From positions 1 through 64,000 of the forward strand of contig NZ_CABDWS010000004.1 of NCBI RefSeq assembly GCF_901447495.1: a stretch of DNA of 64,000 nt, read 5' to 3'. Under the pieces are notes generated by a model, which saw only the letters and a list, made by a program, of their open reading frames with translations, was not told the origin of the DNA and did not search any database. This DNA is from Haloimpatiens lingqiaonensis. Lineage in GTDB: Bacteria; Bacillota; Clostridia; Clostridiales; Clostridiaceae. This document shows positions 8,890-18,240 of the stretch, in pieces (position 1 is the first letter of the stretch; every line of letters begins with the position of its first letter). The position numbers and the translations under genes were made by a program.

Positions 8890-10245
8890 ATGAAAAAGGA
8901 AATGTCACTTAAAAAACAAATGGGTCTTTTAACTGCTACTATGTTGGTTGCAGGAAATATGATTGGTTCAGGTATATTTATGCTTCCTGCTACTTTGGCA
9001 AATACATCAGGTACAGGTGCAACTATACTGGCGTGGATATTAACAGGTATAGGTTCCATATTTTTAGCTTTATCCTATGCAAATTTAGGATCTAAAATAA
9101 CTAAAACAGGTGGACCTTACGAATATCCAAAAGAGGCTTTTGGAGATTTTATTGGATTTTTAAATGCATGGTTATATTGGAATGCTTCGTGGATAGGTAA
9201 TGCAGCTATAATAACATCAGTAGCTAGTTATACTGGAGCTTTAATACCGGCTATATCAGGAAATGCATTTTTATCTTTTATATATACAAGTAGCATTTTA
9301 TGGATATTTACAATAATTAATATAATGGGAGTTAAAAAGGCTAGTGCAATTCAAACAGCCATTACTATATTTAAGATAGCTTTATTTTTTGTATTTATAG
9401 TTATAACAGCGTACTACTTTAATCCAGAATTTTTAAAACCAGCCTTTCCACAAGGAAGAGGCATTAATACTTTACCAGCAGCTATGGCATGTACACTTTG
9501 GGCTTTTACAGGTTTTGAAAGTGCTTCTGTAGCAGCAGGTGAAATAAAGAATCCTGAGAAAAATATTAAATTAAGTACTATTTTTGGAATTTTAATAGCT
9601 ATAGTAGTATATATACTTATAAGCATTGGAGCTATGGGGGCTATACCACAAGAAGAGTTAGCTAAAAGCTCAGCACCTATTATAGAAATATTTTCTAGAT
9701 TTTTAGGCAGTGGAATTACTAAATTTATATTAGTAGCTTCTATTATAAGTGTGATAGGTACTACCACTGGTTGGATTTTTGCAACAGCTCGTGTTTCTTA
9801 TGCAGCAGGACAGGGTGGAATATTCCCTCCTATATTTGCAAAGGTTCATCCAAAATACAATACACCACATGCTTCCTTAATAATAGGATCTATACTTACA
9901 AATATACTTTTACTTATGAATTATACAAAATCTATGCTTTCTGCATTTAATTTCATAATGCTCTTGGCTACAGTGGCATACTTGCCTGTTTACGCTTTTG
10001 CAGCAGCTGCAGAAATAAAATTAATGATAAGAGAAAATAAAGCAATGGATTTAAAAACAATTATTAAAAAGTGTATAATACCTTGTCTAGGATTAATATA
10101 TGTATTTTGGGCTATGGCAGGTTCAGGCATGGAAGTATGTTTATACGGATTATTACTTGCAGTGATGGGAATTCCTTTTTATATATATGTTCAAAAGAAG
10201 AAGAGAGTAAAGGAATCTGTAAATTCAGTAATAACAGATTGCTAA
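8890..10245 (+). CDS. APC-superfamily amino acid/polyamine permease
   Basis: Integral membrane transporter of the basic amino acid/polyamine antiporter group of the APC superfamily. Seen: a 451-residue protein with about 12 hydrophobic segments. TM1 contains the unwound-helix signature GNMIGSGIF (~22-30); other marks are the conserved FTGFESAS (~208-215) and the E-I-K-N-P-E-K motif (~219-225) typical of the family. The substrate cannot be read from sequence; relatives exchange arginine, ornithine, agmatine or putrescine. GGAGG lies 13 bp before the ATG, a little far, so a nearby ATG (8902) remains possible. It is monocistronic, with its own promoter and terminator. Confidence 0.85.
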   Translation: MKKEMSLKKQMGLLTATMLVAGNMIGSGIFMLPATLANTSGTGATILAWILTGIGSIFLALSYANLGSKITKTGGPYEYPKEAFGDFIGFLNAWLYWNASWIGNAAIITSVASYTGALIPAISGNAFLSFIYTSSILWIFTIINIMGVKKASAIQTAITIFKIALFFVFIVITAYYFNPEFLKPAFPQGRGINTLPAAMACTLWAFTGFESASVAAGEIKNPEKNIKLSTIFGILIAIVVYILISIGAMGAIPQEELAKSSAPIIEIFSRFLGSGITKFILVASIISVIGTTTGWIFATARVSYAAGQGGIFPPIFAKVHPKYNTPHASLIIGSILTNILLLMNYTKSMLSAFNFIMLLATVAYLPVYAFAAAAEIKLMIRENKAMDLKTIIKKCIIPCLGLIYVFWAMAGSGMEVCLYGLLLAVMGIPFYIYVQKKKRVKESVNSVITDC

Positions 10246-10259
10246 AATTAAACTATAAA

Positions 10260-10300
10260 ACTAGGGCATTTATTTTGAATGTAATGCTCTAGTTTTTTTT
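10260..10300 (+). terminator. Intrinsic terminator after the APC permease
   Basis: An 11-bp stem (ACTAGGGCATT / AATGCTCTAGT with one G-U) is followed by eight T residues. Confidence 0.85.
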
Positions 10301-10510
10301 ATAGATATAATAGTAAATAAGTTATTAAAATCAATGACCAATAATCAAGTATCATTATTACATTGAGCATTGCTCATATCTTTTGTTATAATACTAAAAA
10401 GATAATTATGATTTTATAACTGCGAAAGTTGAATAAATAATAAATACCTTGTAAAAGATTTTTGTATATATTAGAATTAATTAAAAGATTTTAGGAGAGG
10501 GGGAATATGT

Positions 10511-11014
10511 ATGTTAACTAATTTTAAGGACAAAAATCCTAATATACAGGATGAAACTTTTATAGCTCCTTCAGCGGATATAATAGGTGATGTAACCATA
10601 GAAGAGGGCGCTAATATATGGTATGGAGCGGTTTTAAGGGGAGATACTAATAAAATTTACATAGGAAGGAATACAAATATACAGGATAATTCTGTAGTTC
10701 ATGTGGATGTGGATAAACCTTGCATCATAGGGGATGGAGTTACTGTAGGACACAGAGCTATAATACATGGATGCATAGTAAAAGATAATGTTTTAGTGGG
10801 TATGGGTGCTACCATATTGAATGGCGCTGAAATAGGTGAAAATACCATAATAGGAGCTGGAAGTTTAGTGACTCAAAATAAGAAAATACCTTCAGGAGTT
10901 TTATGCATGGGAGTTCCTGCAAAGGTAGTGAGAGAACTTACAGAAGAGGAAATAGAGGGTATTAAAAAGTCAGCACAGCATTATGTGGAGCTTTCTAAGG
11001 AGTACGGAATTTAG
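10511..11014 (+). CDS. Gamma-carbonic-anhydrase-like hexapeptide-repeat protein
   Basis: Left-handed beta-helix protein of the gamma-carbonic anhydrase/YrdA/PaaY group. Seen: repeated hexapeptides such as ADIIGDVTIEEGANIWYGAVLRGD, with metal-binding His candidates in HVDVD (~68), GHRAIIHG (~78-85), and the typical C-terminal cap MGVPAKVVRELTEEE. Length, 167 residues, is normal. The ATG is preceded by GGAGAGGGGG. Bacterial homologues bind zinc or another metal; carbonic anhydrase activity is proven only for a few, so the catalytic role is uncertain. It stands alone; a GCGAAAGTTGAAT repeat end lies 75 bp upstream. Confidence 0.85.
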   Translation: MLTNFKDKNPNIQDETFIAPSADIIGDVTIEEGANIWYGAVLRGDTNKIYIGRNTNIQDNSVVHVDVDKPCIIGDGVTVGHRAIIHGCIVKDNVLVGMGATILNGAEIGENTIIGAGSLVTQNKKIPSGVLCMGVPAKVVRELTEEEIEGIKKSAQHYVELSKEYGI

Positions 11015-11063
11015 TATTTTATATGAAAGTTTATATTATTATTTGCAATTATTTTAATCAAAA

Positions 11064-11105
11064 GACCCCACTTTAGGTAAGCAAGTGGAAGAAGAATTCA
11101 CTATA
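11064..11105 (+). repeat. Degenerate hairpin resembling an IS200/IS605 right end
   Basis: CCCCACTT...AAGTGG with a GAATTCAC tail. It has the shape of the sequences at 36470-36515 and 57728-57766 and is partly like 47296-47335. No transposase is present. Assignment to the IS200/IS605 family is tentative. Confidence 0.35.
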
Positions 11106-11190
11106 AGGAGGATACCTTTAGTTGTTAAGAACATAGCAAAATGTACTTAATAGAGTAATATGTACTTATAGAAGGGGAGTGAGCTAACTC

Positions 11191-11679
11191 ATGTTTAAAT
11201 TAGATGGAATTGAAAAGATGACTTTAGAGCAAAAATATAAATATATGGTTATGTTATTAAAAGGACAAATTAGTTCAGAAGAGGATTTAATAGCTAATTT
11301 ATCCAATGCTTCAGCCATAATTAATGTTATATTAGATAGGATAAACTGGGCAGGATTTTACATAATGAGGGATGGTGAATTGGTTTTAGGGCCATTTCAG
11401 GGAAGACCTGCATGTAATAGAATAAAAGTTGGCAAGGGTGTATGTGGTACTGCAGTGCAGGAAAAAAGAGTTGTAAGAGTTGAAAATGTACACAATTTCC
11501 CTGGGCACATAGCTTGTGATTGTCAAAGCAATTCAGAAATAGTAATTCCTATAATGAAAAATGGCCAAGTTTTCGGCGTTTTAGATATAGATAGTCCGGA
11601 GTTAAATAGGTTTGGAGATTTAGAGGAAGAGTACTTGGTTAAGTTTGTGAAGGCGCTGGAGGAAAGCTTTGAGAATTGA
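11191..11679 (+). CDS. msrC: Free methionine-(R)-sulfoxide reductase (GAF domain)
   Basis: Cytoplasmic GAF-fold enzyme that reduces free L-methionine-(R)-sulfoxide, part of oxidative-damage repair. Seen: INWAGFYI, LVLGPFQGRPAC, GKGVCGTAV, ENVHNFPGHIACD and GVLDIDSP, all hallmarks of fRMsr rather than of signalling GAF domains. C75, C85 and C109 have exactly the spacing (10 and 24) of the catalytic and resolving cysteines C84/C94/C118 of the E. coli enzyme. Full length at 162 residues. The start follows GGGGAGTGAG. It is monocistronic and converges on the P-type ATPase gene. Confidence 0.93.
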   Translation: MFKLDGIEKMTLEQKYKYMVMLLKGQISSEEDLIANLSNASAIINVILDRINWAGFYIMRDGELVLGPFQGRPACNRIKVGKGVCGTAVQEKRVVRVENVHNFPGHIACDCQSNSEIVIPIMKNGQVFGVLDIDSPELNRFGDLEEEYLVKFVKALEESFEN

Positions 11680-11752
11680 CAATTGACAATTGACAGTTGA
11701 CAGGTGACAATTGAGTTATTACCTAGTACCTAGTACCTAGCACTTAGTACCT
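11680..11752. repeat. Heptamer arrays CAATTGA and CCTAGTA
   Basis: Two adjacent 7-bp-period arrays: TTGACAA units followed by ACCTAGT units, starting immediately at the msrC stop codon. Right after them, a TTTATATGCGAAAATTGAATT repeat end (11768-11788) is present. Confidence 0.75.
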
Positions 11753-11796
11753 TACTTTTATATAGAATTTATATGCGAAAATTGAATTAATAATTA

Positions 11797-11880
11797 AAAT
11801 AGGAAATATATTTTGCGGGATCATTTCTAAACATATGTAGAGATGTTTAGTGAATTTGGCAAAACATATTTCCTATTTTT
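11797..11880. terminator. Long branched terminator between convergent genes
   Basis: AAAATAGGAAATATATTTTGC pairs with GCAAAACATATTTCCTATTTTT around an inner hairpin CTAAACAT...ATGTTTAG. The runs of T/A at the ends suit termination in both directions. Confidence 0.7.
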
Positions 11881-11999
11881 AGTTATTTGATTTTCCGTTA
11901 TTTAATAGTTAATTTTTGAACTTTAATTTTATTATTAAAATTTTATATTTTAACTTTGTTATTTGATATTTATTCTTTGATATTTTATCTAAGTCTTTG

Positions 12000-14657
12000 T
12001 TATTTATTTCTTGCTCTTTTAACCGCTTTAACTATTTCATTAACTAGTAGAGGCATTAAGCTTAGTATGGATACAAATAACCAATCCATAGCGTTAAGGT
12101 CATGTACTTTAAATATATTAGCAAGGAATGGAACTGTTATTATAACATCCTGTAGGAATATACCTATAAGTATTGAACCTATTAAAAGTTTATTTGTAAA
12201 TAATCCTATTTGGAATATGGATTTATTTTCGTTTCTCATATTTAATGAGTGAACTAATTGAGATACACTTAACACAACAAAAGACATAGTTTGAGCATGC
12301 TCTAGTGCATCTGGGTCAATAACTTCTGGTAGTAATGGGAATAAAACACCAGATTTAGTGTAAACTTTAATTCCTACTACAAAAGCAGTTAATGTTAACA
12401 AGCCTATAAGTATTCCATTTCCTATTAAGCTTACAGTAGAACCTTTGAACAAGCTGTCTTTAGGGTTTCTAGGTTTATAATCCATAACTCCAGGGTCACC
12501 AGGGTCAACACCAAGAGAAAGAGCTGGTAATGTATCAGTTATAAGGTTAACCCACAAAATGTGTATTGGTATAAGTGGAGTAGGCCACTTTAAAAGTACT
12601 GAAAGGAATATACTTATTATCTCACCTATATTACATGAAAGCAGGAACAATATTGATTTTTTAATATTATTAAATATATTTCTACCTTCTTCAATAGCTT
12701 TAACTATGGTAGAGAAGTTATCATCTGTAAGTACCATGTCTGCAGCACCTTTGGCAACGTCTGTACCAGTTATACCCATAGCAACACCTATGTCAGCAGC
12801 TTTTAATGAAGGAGCATCATTTACTCCGTCACCAGTCATAGAAACTATATTGCCCTTTGACTTAAAGGCTTTTACTATCATAACCTTATGTTCTGGGGAA
12901 ACCCTTGCAAATACTCTTAAATTATCTACCTTTTCATTTAACTCTTCTTGAGATAGTTTATCTAACTCCATACCAGATATGGATTGACTTTCATCTGTAG
13001 CTATATTTAATTCTTTAGCTATGGCAAAAGCAGTCTTTTTATGGTCACCAGTAATCATTATAGTTTTAATGCCAGCACTTTCACATAAAGCTATAGAATC
13101 TTTAACTTCTAGTCTTGGAGGGTCTATCATTCCTACTAGACCAATAAATGTTAGATCTTTTTCTAAATCTTCTATAGATATATCAGGAGAATCTATAACC
13201 TTATAAGCTGCTCCTAAAACTCTTAAAGCATCCTCAGACATTGCATAGGAAGCTTTTATTATTTGATCTTTAAGATCTTCAGTAAGGTTTACTAATTCAC
13301 CATTTATATATGCTTTGTTAATTATAGTAAGTAAATTATCTATAGCACCTTTAGTCATTACGTAATACTTGTCACCGTATTTATTTACAGTAGTCATTAA
13401 TTTTCTATCAGAATCAAATGGAATTTCATTTACTCTTGTATGAGTAGCATCTAAATCTTCCTTAAGTATGTTAAATTTATTTCCTGCAGCTAGTAGTGCT
13501 ATTTCTGTTGGGTCTCCAGTCTCTGAATCTGTAGAGAAAGTAGCATCATTACATAGCACTAAGTTTTCCATAAGAAGTTTTTGCACAGGATTTTCTGGGT
13601 TTAAATCTTCAATATTGTATAATGAATCATCTGCAAAGAATTTTGTAACAGTCATTTTGTTTTGAGTTAAAGTACCCGTTTTATCTGAGCAAACAATGTT
13701 TACTGAACCTAAGGTTTCTACTGCAGGCAATTTTCTAACTATAGCGTTTCTCTTTATCATCTTTTGAACGCCCATAGCAAGTACAATGGTAACTATAGCA
13801 GGAAGTCCTTCAGGAATAGCTGCTACAGCTAAGCTTATAGAGGTTAAAAACATTTCAAATACAGGTCTCTTTTGAAGCAATCCAACCACAAACATAACTC
13901 CACATATAGCTAGAGCACCTATACCTAAAACTTTTCCCAATTCCTCAAGTTTCTTTTGAAGAGGAGTTTGCTCATTTCCACTTTCGTCAAGCATTTTTGC
14001 TATTTTACCTATTTCAGTGTTCATTCCTGTACCTACAGCTACGCCAAGACCTCTTCCATAGGTTACAAGTGTGGACATAAATGCTGAGTTCTTTTGGTCA
14101 CCTAAAGGAACTTCCTCATTTAATGTAAGATCAGCATTTTTTTCTACTGGAACAGATTCTCCTGTAAGGGCAGATTCTTCAACCTTTAGGTTTGCAGTTT
14201 CCACAAGTCTTAAGTCACAAGGGATAAATCTACCAGCATCAAGTACTACCACATCACCAGGAACTACTTCTGTGGAAGAAATTTCTTTTACTTCTCCATT
14301 ACGTTTAACCAAGGCCTTAGGGGTGGAAAGTTTTTTAAGAGCGTCAAGAGCTTTTTCAGCTTTAGATTCTTGAATAACTCCTACTACTGCATTAATTATT
14401 ATAACTATTCCTATTATAATAGAGTCGCTTATTTCCCCTAAAAAACCAGAGGCTACAGCAGCAGCTAAAAGTATGTATATTAATATATCATTCAGTTGTT
14501 CAAAAACCATCTTGAAAAGGCTTTTTTGTTTTTTAGCAGCTAGCTGATTTAAACCATATTTTTCCTTTCTTTTTTCGACTTCTTCTGAGGAAAGACCAGT
14601 AGAAATATTTGTATCCAGTTCTTTTATGGTTTCCTCTTTACTTTTTTTGTACCACAT
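12000..14657 (-). CDS. P-type cation ATPase (Ca2+/Mn2+ type), Mn2+-riboswitch controlled
   Basis: P2-type (SERCA/PMCA-like) ATP-driven cation pump in the cell membrane. Seen, numbering from the preferred start: TGES at 165-168, PEGLP at 282-286, phosphorylation loop DKTGTLT at 325-331, MTGDGVNDAP hinge, and four hydrophobic N-terminal plus six C-terminal segments; 885 residues, a normal length. The ATG at 14657 is preceded by GAGGTG at 6 nt; an ATG six codons upstream is less likely. It would often be annotated as a calcium pump, but a yybP-ykoY Mn2+ riboswitch lies in its leader. Lactococcal YoaB-type pumps under this riboswitch are tied to Mn2+, so Mn2+ export is my inference. Confidence 0.9.
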   Translation of the reverse strand: MWYKKSKEETIKELDTNISTGLSSEEVEKRKEKYGLNQLAAKKQKSLFKMVFEQLNDILIYILLAAAVASGFLGEISDSIIIGIVIIINAVVGVIQESKAEKALDALKKLSTPKALVKRNGEVKEISSTEVVPGDVVVLDAGRFIPCDLRLVETANLKVEESALTGESVPVEKNADLTLNEEVPLGDQKNSAFMSTLVTYGRGLGVAVGTGMNTEIGKIAKMLDESGNEQTPLQKKLEELGKVLGIGALAICGVMFVVGLLQKRPVFEMFLTSISLAVAAIPEGLPAIVTIVLAMGVQKMIKRNAIVRKLPAVETLGSVNIVCSDKTGTLTQNKMTVTKFFADDSLYNIEDLNPENPVQKLLMENLVLCNDATFSTDSETGDPTEIALLAAGNKFNILKEDLDATHTRVNEIPFDSDRKLMTTVNKYGDKYYVMTKGAIDNLLTIINKAYINGELVNLTEDLKDQIIKASYAMSEDALRVLGAAYKVIDSPDISIEDLEKDLTFIGLVGMIDPPRLEVKDSIALCESAGIKTIMITGDHKKTAFAIAKELNIATDESQSISGMELDKLSQEELNEKVDNLRVFARVSPEHKVMIVKAFKSKGNIVSMTGDGVNDAPSLKAADIGVAMGITGTDVAKGAADMVLTDDNFSTIVKAIEEGRNIFNNIKKSILFLLSCNIGEIISIFLSVLLKWPTPLIPIHILWVNLITDTLPALSLGVDPGDPGVMDYKPRNPKDSLFKGSTVSLIGNGILIGLLTLTAFVVGIKVYTKSGVLFPLLPEVIDPDALEHAQTMSFVVLSVSQLVHSLNMRNENKSIFQIGLFTNKLLIGSILIGIFLQDVIITVPFLANIFKVHDLNAMDWLFVSILSLMPLLVNEIVKAVKRARNK

Positions 14658-14725
14658 ATAATTCACCTCTTTCATATTATTTAATATAATTGGATAATTT
14701 ATTATAAAATTTTTAATTTGTTATA

Positions 14726-14767
14726 TAAAAAAGACCTTTGTCCTAAGGAGTATTAGGACAAAGGTCT
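14726..14767 (-). terminator. Riboswitch expression-platform terminator
   Basis: On the minus strand AAGACCTTTGTCCTAA, loop TACTCC, TTAGGACAAAGGTCTT, then T's. The 5' arm of this hairpin contains the 3' strand of the aptamer's P1 stem (CCTTTGT), so aptamer and terminator exclude each other. Ligand binding would allow read-through into the ATPase gene. Confidence 0.85.
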
Positions 14768-14858
14768 TGCAAACTCGAGTGTTAGAGTAAACTGTCCGGG
14801 CTAAGCCGTAATGACGAACAGTTTAAAGTATTGCTACTTTTGCTACTCCCCTTTGTAT
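14756..14858 (-). promoter_or_regulatory. yybP-ykoY manganese riboswitch aptamer
   Basis: The minus strand reads ACAAAGGGGAGTAGC, then a variable arm, then CGTCATTACGG, then ACTCTAACACTCGAG, then TTGCAAGACCTTTGT. This fits the yybP-ykoY consensus: the GGGGAGUAGC loop, the UCAUUACG-type segment, and closure by GCAAGACC with P1 ACAAAGG/CCTTTGT. This class is known to sense Mn2+. It sits ~100 bp before the P-type ATPase start and is followed by a mutually exclusive terminator. Confidence 0.88.
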
Positions 14859-14914
14859 ATAACAACTTAGGTAATTATAACACATTATGCATATATTGTG
14901 AAGTAAGTGCATAT

Positions 14915-15147
14915 GAAAAATCTGATTTTAATTCCGTGATAAATGTGAAATTTTGAACTTGAACAATACGCCAAGAACTTCTAATATTTGTCCATTTAAA
15001 TCCCCTAAAGTTTTCAAACTTACTCGTGCCTCGCTCAGGCAATGAAAACTTCTTAACGGTGCTTTAAATGGACAAATAAAGAAGTTCTAAGGCTAGTTCA
15101 ATAGTCCTAAATTTCACATTTATCACTCCATTAAAATCAGATTTTTC
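14915..15147 (+). repeat. Type A long-hairpin repeat, copy A1
   Basis: An imperfect palindrome over its full 233 bp. It starts GAAAAATCTGATTTTAAT and ends ATTAAAATCAGATTTTTC. Both arms continue inward (GATAAATGTGAAATTTT / AAATTTCACATTTATC; ATTTGTCCATTTAAA / TTTAAATGGACAAAT) to a GC-richer tip, CTCGTGCCTCGCTCAGGC. No ORF is conserved. It is joined directly to module B. Confidence 0.9.
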
Positions 15148-15189
15148 AGTTCATGCATATATCGTCACGGGAGAGAACGGCCTACTAAA

Positions 15190-15430
15190 GGATGATTTTC
15201 CGCCGCTTTGCTATGGAAAATCTTTAATTGAATATAAACAATGGTATAGTGGGAAAAGATATAACTGATTTATTAAATGAAGTAGTTATATCTTTTCTTT
15301 TAAGGGCTTAAAAAATCTTTTATTGGCGGTAGCCAGCGAAAATATAGAAATATTAAATATCAAATATCAAATATCAATTAATGTTGAAATTCCTATGGAA
15401 TTTCTTAAATTAGAATTAGTGGAGGAAGTA
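15190..15430 (+). repeat. Type B module, copy 2
   Basis: Same three-hairpin module as at 8.2 kb, here following hairpin element A1 after a 40-bp linker (TCATGCATATATCGTCACGG...CCTACTAAAG). This linker also appears next to other A copies. Confidence 0.85.
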
Positions 15431-15680
15431 AGAAGTGACAATGGACAATTGAGAATTAAGTAAGAGGTAAGAAGTAAAAAGTTGAGCACTTAAAAAATTA
15501 TTTTGGCGTAGCCCGCTGATTTATAATGAAAGATTTATACAAACAAATGCCTTACGGCAAAATGAATGGAATTTTAATTACTATTTTATTTTAATAAGTA
15601 TCATATAACTTTTCGAAAGGCTCCGCCTAAAAGATTATAAGCGCTTTTTTATTTATAAATTAAAGATTTTCTGAATAAAA
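15431..15680. repeat. Composite repeat filler (module F)
   Basis: Contains segments shared with 18.2, 25.8 and 62.7 kb: GTAGCCCGCTGATTTATAATG, AAGGCTCCGCCTAAAA and AAAGATTTTCTGAATAAAATG. The last is a diverged inverted piece of module B. No ORF is seen. Confidence 0.65.
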
Positions 15681-15700
15681 TGAAGAAAATCCACATTATT

Positions 15701-15763
15701 TGATATTTGATATTTGATATTTGATATTTGATATTTGATATTTGATATTTGATATCTGATATT
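15701..15763. repeat. TTGATAT heptamer array, about nine units
   Basis: Near-perfect tandem array of the 7-bp unit TGATATT. Shorter arrays of the same unit are at 18478, 25915 and 62815. Confidence 0.9.
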
Positions 15764-15811
15764 TATATATTTAGTCTGGCTATCGCCAATAAAAGATTTA
15801 AGCTAAGTCCA

Positions 15812-15915
15812 AAAAGAAAGATAACATAATTTCGCGTTGTCAAATTATGTTATCCTTCTCTAGCCCTCTGGTCCTCTAGCACACTAGCCCACTGAAAATT
15901 GTGACAGCGTCACAA
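15812..15915. terminator. Hairpin cluster (GATAACATAATTT stem, octamer tract, TTGTGAC palindrome)
   Basis: GATAACATAATTT...AAATTATGTTATC can act as a terminator. It is followed by CTAG-type octamers and the palindrome TTGTGACAGCGTCACAA. The same order (stem, octamers, TTGTGAC palindrome) recurs at 18546-18667. No gene lies from here to 16289. Confidence 0.55.
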
Positions 15916-16289
15916 TATTCTTAAATTTGCTTATTAAGCATAAAAAATTGTAAGAATAAGGTATGAGTTTTGCTTATTACTGTTAAAAAAATATATAAAT
16001 GAATTAAAAACAACAAAGTTTTTTTAAAATTTTTTATATAAGTTAATATTTCTTGTAAAAAAGTTGTAATAAATTCGAAAAAAAATAACAAATTTGCAAT
16101 AGGTGAATTTGTATAATTCAATAGTAAAGCACTTATTTTTGTGGAATTATCGTTAAAGATTTAAGAAAGTTTGCTTTGGATTTACTGAGTTTGTGTAGGA
16201 GGTGTGTTTTTATAAGGAAAACAATATCTTTTATATATATGCCACCAACGGATAATAGTTGTTAAACTTTTATTCAATATTAAAATATT

Positions 16290-16362
16290 TTTAGAAAAAA
16301 GCATGTGTCTAACTTTGTAAAATCAATTATGCTACTATTTGACAAAGTGTTGCTTTTCTAAA
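16290..16362 (+). promoter_or_regulatory. Interrupted inverted repeat in the MFS transporter leader
   Basis: TTTAGAAAAAAGCA and ACTTTGT are matched downstream by ACAAAGT and TGCTTTTCTAAA, making a ~73-nt imperfect hairpin. It lies ~175 bp before the MFS gene. A TTGACA at 16339-16344 sits in the right arm, so the structure may overlap a promoter. Function unknown. Confidence 0.4.
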
Positions 16363-16538
16363 CAAAATATATTATATTGTAATTGATTTCAGGATTCACA
16401 TTTAGGCCTAACATGGAATTATGAAACCAAATATTATGCAGTTGAAATTATTACAATAAATCCTTTAATATGAAAAATTAAATATATAAATGTTTTTAAG
16501 ATTTTAATCGTTAAGATTAATCGGGGGGGAGCAAAAAC

Positions 16539-17861
16539 ATGGAAATGGGAAAAAGATCTAGTTTTAATAGTTGGATGTTTATAATATCCTACATATTTAT
16601 GGGAATTCTAGGTGGAGTAGCTCTTGATACAATGGTTACATTCCTTGACGCATCTGCAGCTACAAAGGGAATAGCTGCTAGTATGTCAATAATAATGGGA
16701 ATAGGCTTCTACGGTGGAGCAGCCCTATTATTAATAGTACCTAAATTGGGATACAAAAAAGTTTTAGCATTTTCACCTATAGCTTTTATAGGTGGTACAT
16801 TCTTAATAACTAAGTCAAGTTCAGTTATGCTAGTAGCTATAGCGGCATCAATAATAATGATAGGTGTATGTATGTTTGATGCTATATTATCACCATTCTT
16901 AAGCTGTTATACTACAGAAGAAAATAGAGAAAAAATATTTTCAACAACACTATGGACAAACATAGCAGGTATGGTTGTTGGAACATGGTCAGGTGGAAAA
17001 TTAATTGCTAATAGATTTGCTTCTAGATTAGGAGTAGGATACGGAGAGGCAAAAGCACTAACAGAAAAAATAGCTGAATTTAATCCTACACAATTACAGG
17101 CATATGTTGGAGCTCATAAAGATGCTTTATTAATATATGCAATAGTAGCAGCAATATCACTTATACCAATATTATTAATAAAAGAAGTTCCTCAAGACTA
17201 TAAGAAAGTCAAGAAGGAAACAAAAGAAAAAATGAATTGGAAAGCATTCTTAAATAAATATATTATATTATTTGTACTTTTCTCATTCTTAATAAGACTT
17301 GGAGCATCATTAATAACTCCTTACTTCTCAGTATTCTTAAGCAGAATGGGAATAGATAGAGCAACTATTTCATCACTTATTTCTTATCAATATTTTGCAA
17401 TGGTAATATTTATATTTGTATCACCATGGATTGTTAAGAAAATGGGAAGAGTTGTGTCTCTAGGTGGACTAGCATTAATATCAATACCATTTATGTTGCT
17501 TATAGCAAATGGAGCAGCATTTGGAAGTCATATGGTAATGGCAGTAGGAACTGGTTTATTCTTGAGATCAGGATTCATGAATGCATCTCAGCCAGTACAA
17601 CAGGCTCTACCAATGGAATTTGTAACTAAAGAAGCTAGACCGGTTTATAATGCGGTTATATATGTAGCGCAAGGTATCGCACAAGTAGTAGCTGGAATAT
17701 TTGGAAAACAATTCTTGTTCTTACAACCAAACGGATATTCAAAAGCTTACTATGTTACAGCAGTTATATATACAATAGCATCAGTAATGTTGTTGGTAGT
17801 ATTTATGAAGAAATACAACAGACCACAACACGAAAACAAAACAGAAGAACAAGCAGCATAA
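16539..17861 (+). CDS. Major facilitator superfamily transporter
   Basis: 440-residue membrane transporter with about 12 hydrophobic segments in two halves, separated by a charged cytoplasmic loop (EVPQDYKKVKKETKEKMNWK, ~211-230). No classical drug-efflux motif C is obvious, and I cannot assign a substrate. The unusually early acidic and aromatic features of TM1 (YIFMGILGGVALDTMVTFLD) are not diagnostic. The ATG is well placed after GGGGGGAG. Compared with neighbours, codon use is slightly more biased to TTA/ATA and A-ending codons, which can indicate high expression. A hairpin terminator follows the stop at once. Confidence 0.75.
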   Translation: MEMGKRSSFNSWMFIISYIFMGILGGVALDTMVTFLDASAATKGIAASMSIIMGIGFYGGAALLLIVPKLGYKKVLAFSPIAFIGGTFLITKSSSVMLVAIAASIIMIGVCMFDAILSPFLSCYTTEENREKIFSTTLWTNIAGMVVGTWSGGKLIANRFASRLGVGYGEAKALTEKIAEFNPTQLQAYVGAHKDALLIYAIVAAISLIPILLIKEVPQDYKKVKKETKEKMNWKAFLNKYIILFVLFSFLIRLGASLITPYFSVFLSRMGIDRATISSLISYQYFAMVIFIFVSPWIVKKMGRVVSLGGLALISIPFMLLIANGAAFGSHMVMAVGTGLFLRSGFMNASQPVQQALPMEFVTKEARPVYNAVIYVAQGIAQVVAGIFGKQFLFLQPNGYSKAYYVTAVIYTIASVMLLVVFMKKYNRPQHENKTEEQAA

Positions 17862-17862
17862 G

Positions 17863-17894
17863 CATAAATTGCGGCATAAGTGCCGCAATTTATG
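17863..17894 (+). terminator. Hairpin terminator after the MFS gene
   Basis: CATAAATTGCGGCA, loop TAAG, TGCCGCAATTTATG: a perfect 14-bp stem starting at the stop codon. It lacks a strong T-run. A related hairpin follows the activase gene at 62303-62336. Confidence 0.6.
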
Positions 17895-17899
17895 ACTTA

Positions 17900-18240
17900 A
17901 GTGTGCCAGTGTGCCAGTGGACTAGTTGGCTAGTGAATGAGGATTTTCCTCCACTGCGTTACGGAAAATCTTTAATTGAATATGAATAAGGGTATAGTAA
18001 GAAAAGATATAACTGTTTTATCAAACAAGGTAGTTATATCTTTTCTTTTAGGTTTAAAAAATCTTTTATTGGCCATAGCCAGCGAGAATATAGAAATATT
18101 AAATATCAAATATTAAATATCAAATATCAATTAATGTTGAAATTCCTATGGAATTTCTTAAATTAGAATTTGTGGAGGAAGCATGAATTAAGTAATAGGT
18201 AAAAAGTCAGAAGTTTAGCATTTAGAAAGTTTTTTTTGCG
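17900..18240 (+). repeat. Octamer tract and type B module, copy 3
   Basis: A GTGTGCCA/GTGGACTA octamer tract (17900-17938) is followed by a full module B (17941-18185) and a heptamer-like AAGTAATAGGTAAAA tract. From 18240 to 18545 only module F pieces and a TTGATAT array are seen. Confidence 0.75.

Noticed and set aside
10071-10292. 73-codon plus-strand frame overlapping the end of the APC permease
   Set aside because: Out-of-frame overlap with a conserved membrane protein and no ribosome site.
14915-15147. Long intrinsic terminator or attenuator instead of a repeat
   Set aside because: The same 234-bp sequence occurs five times in both orientations, so a locus-specific regulatory role is not its primary identity, though it may terminate transcripts.
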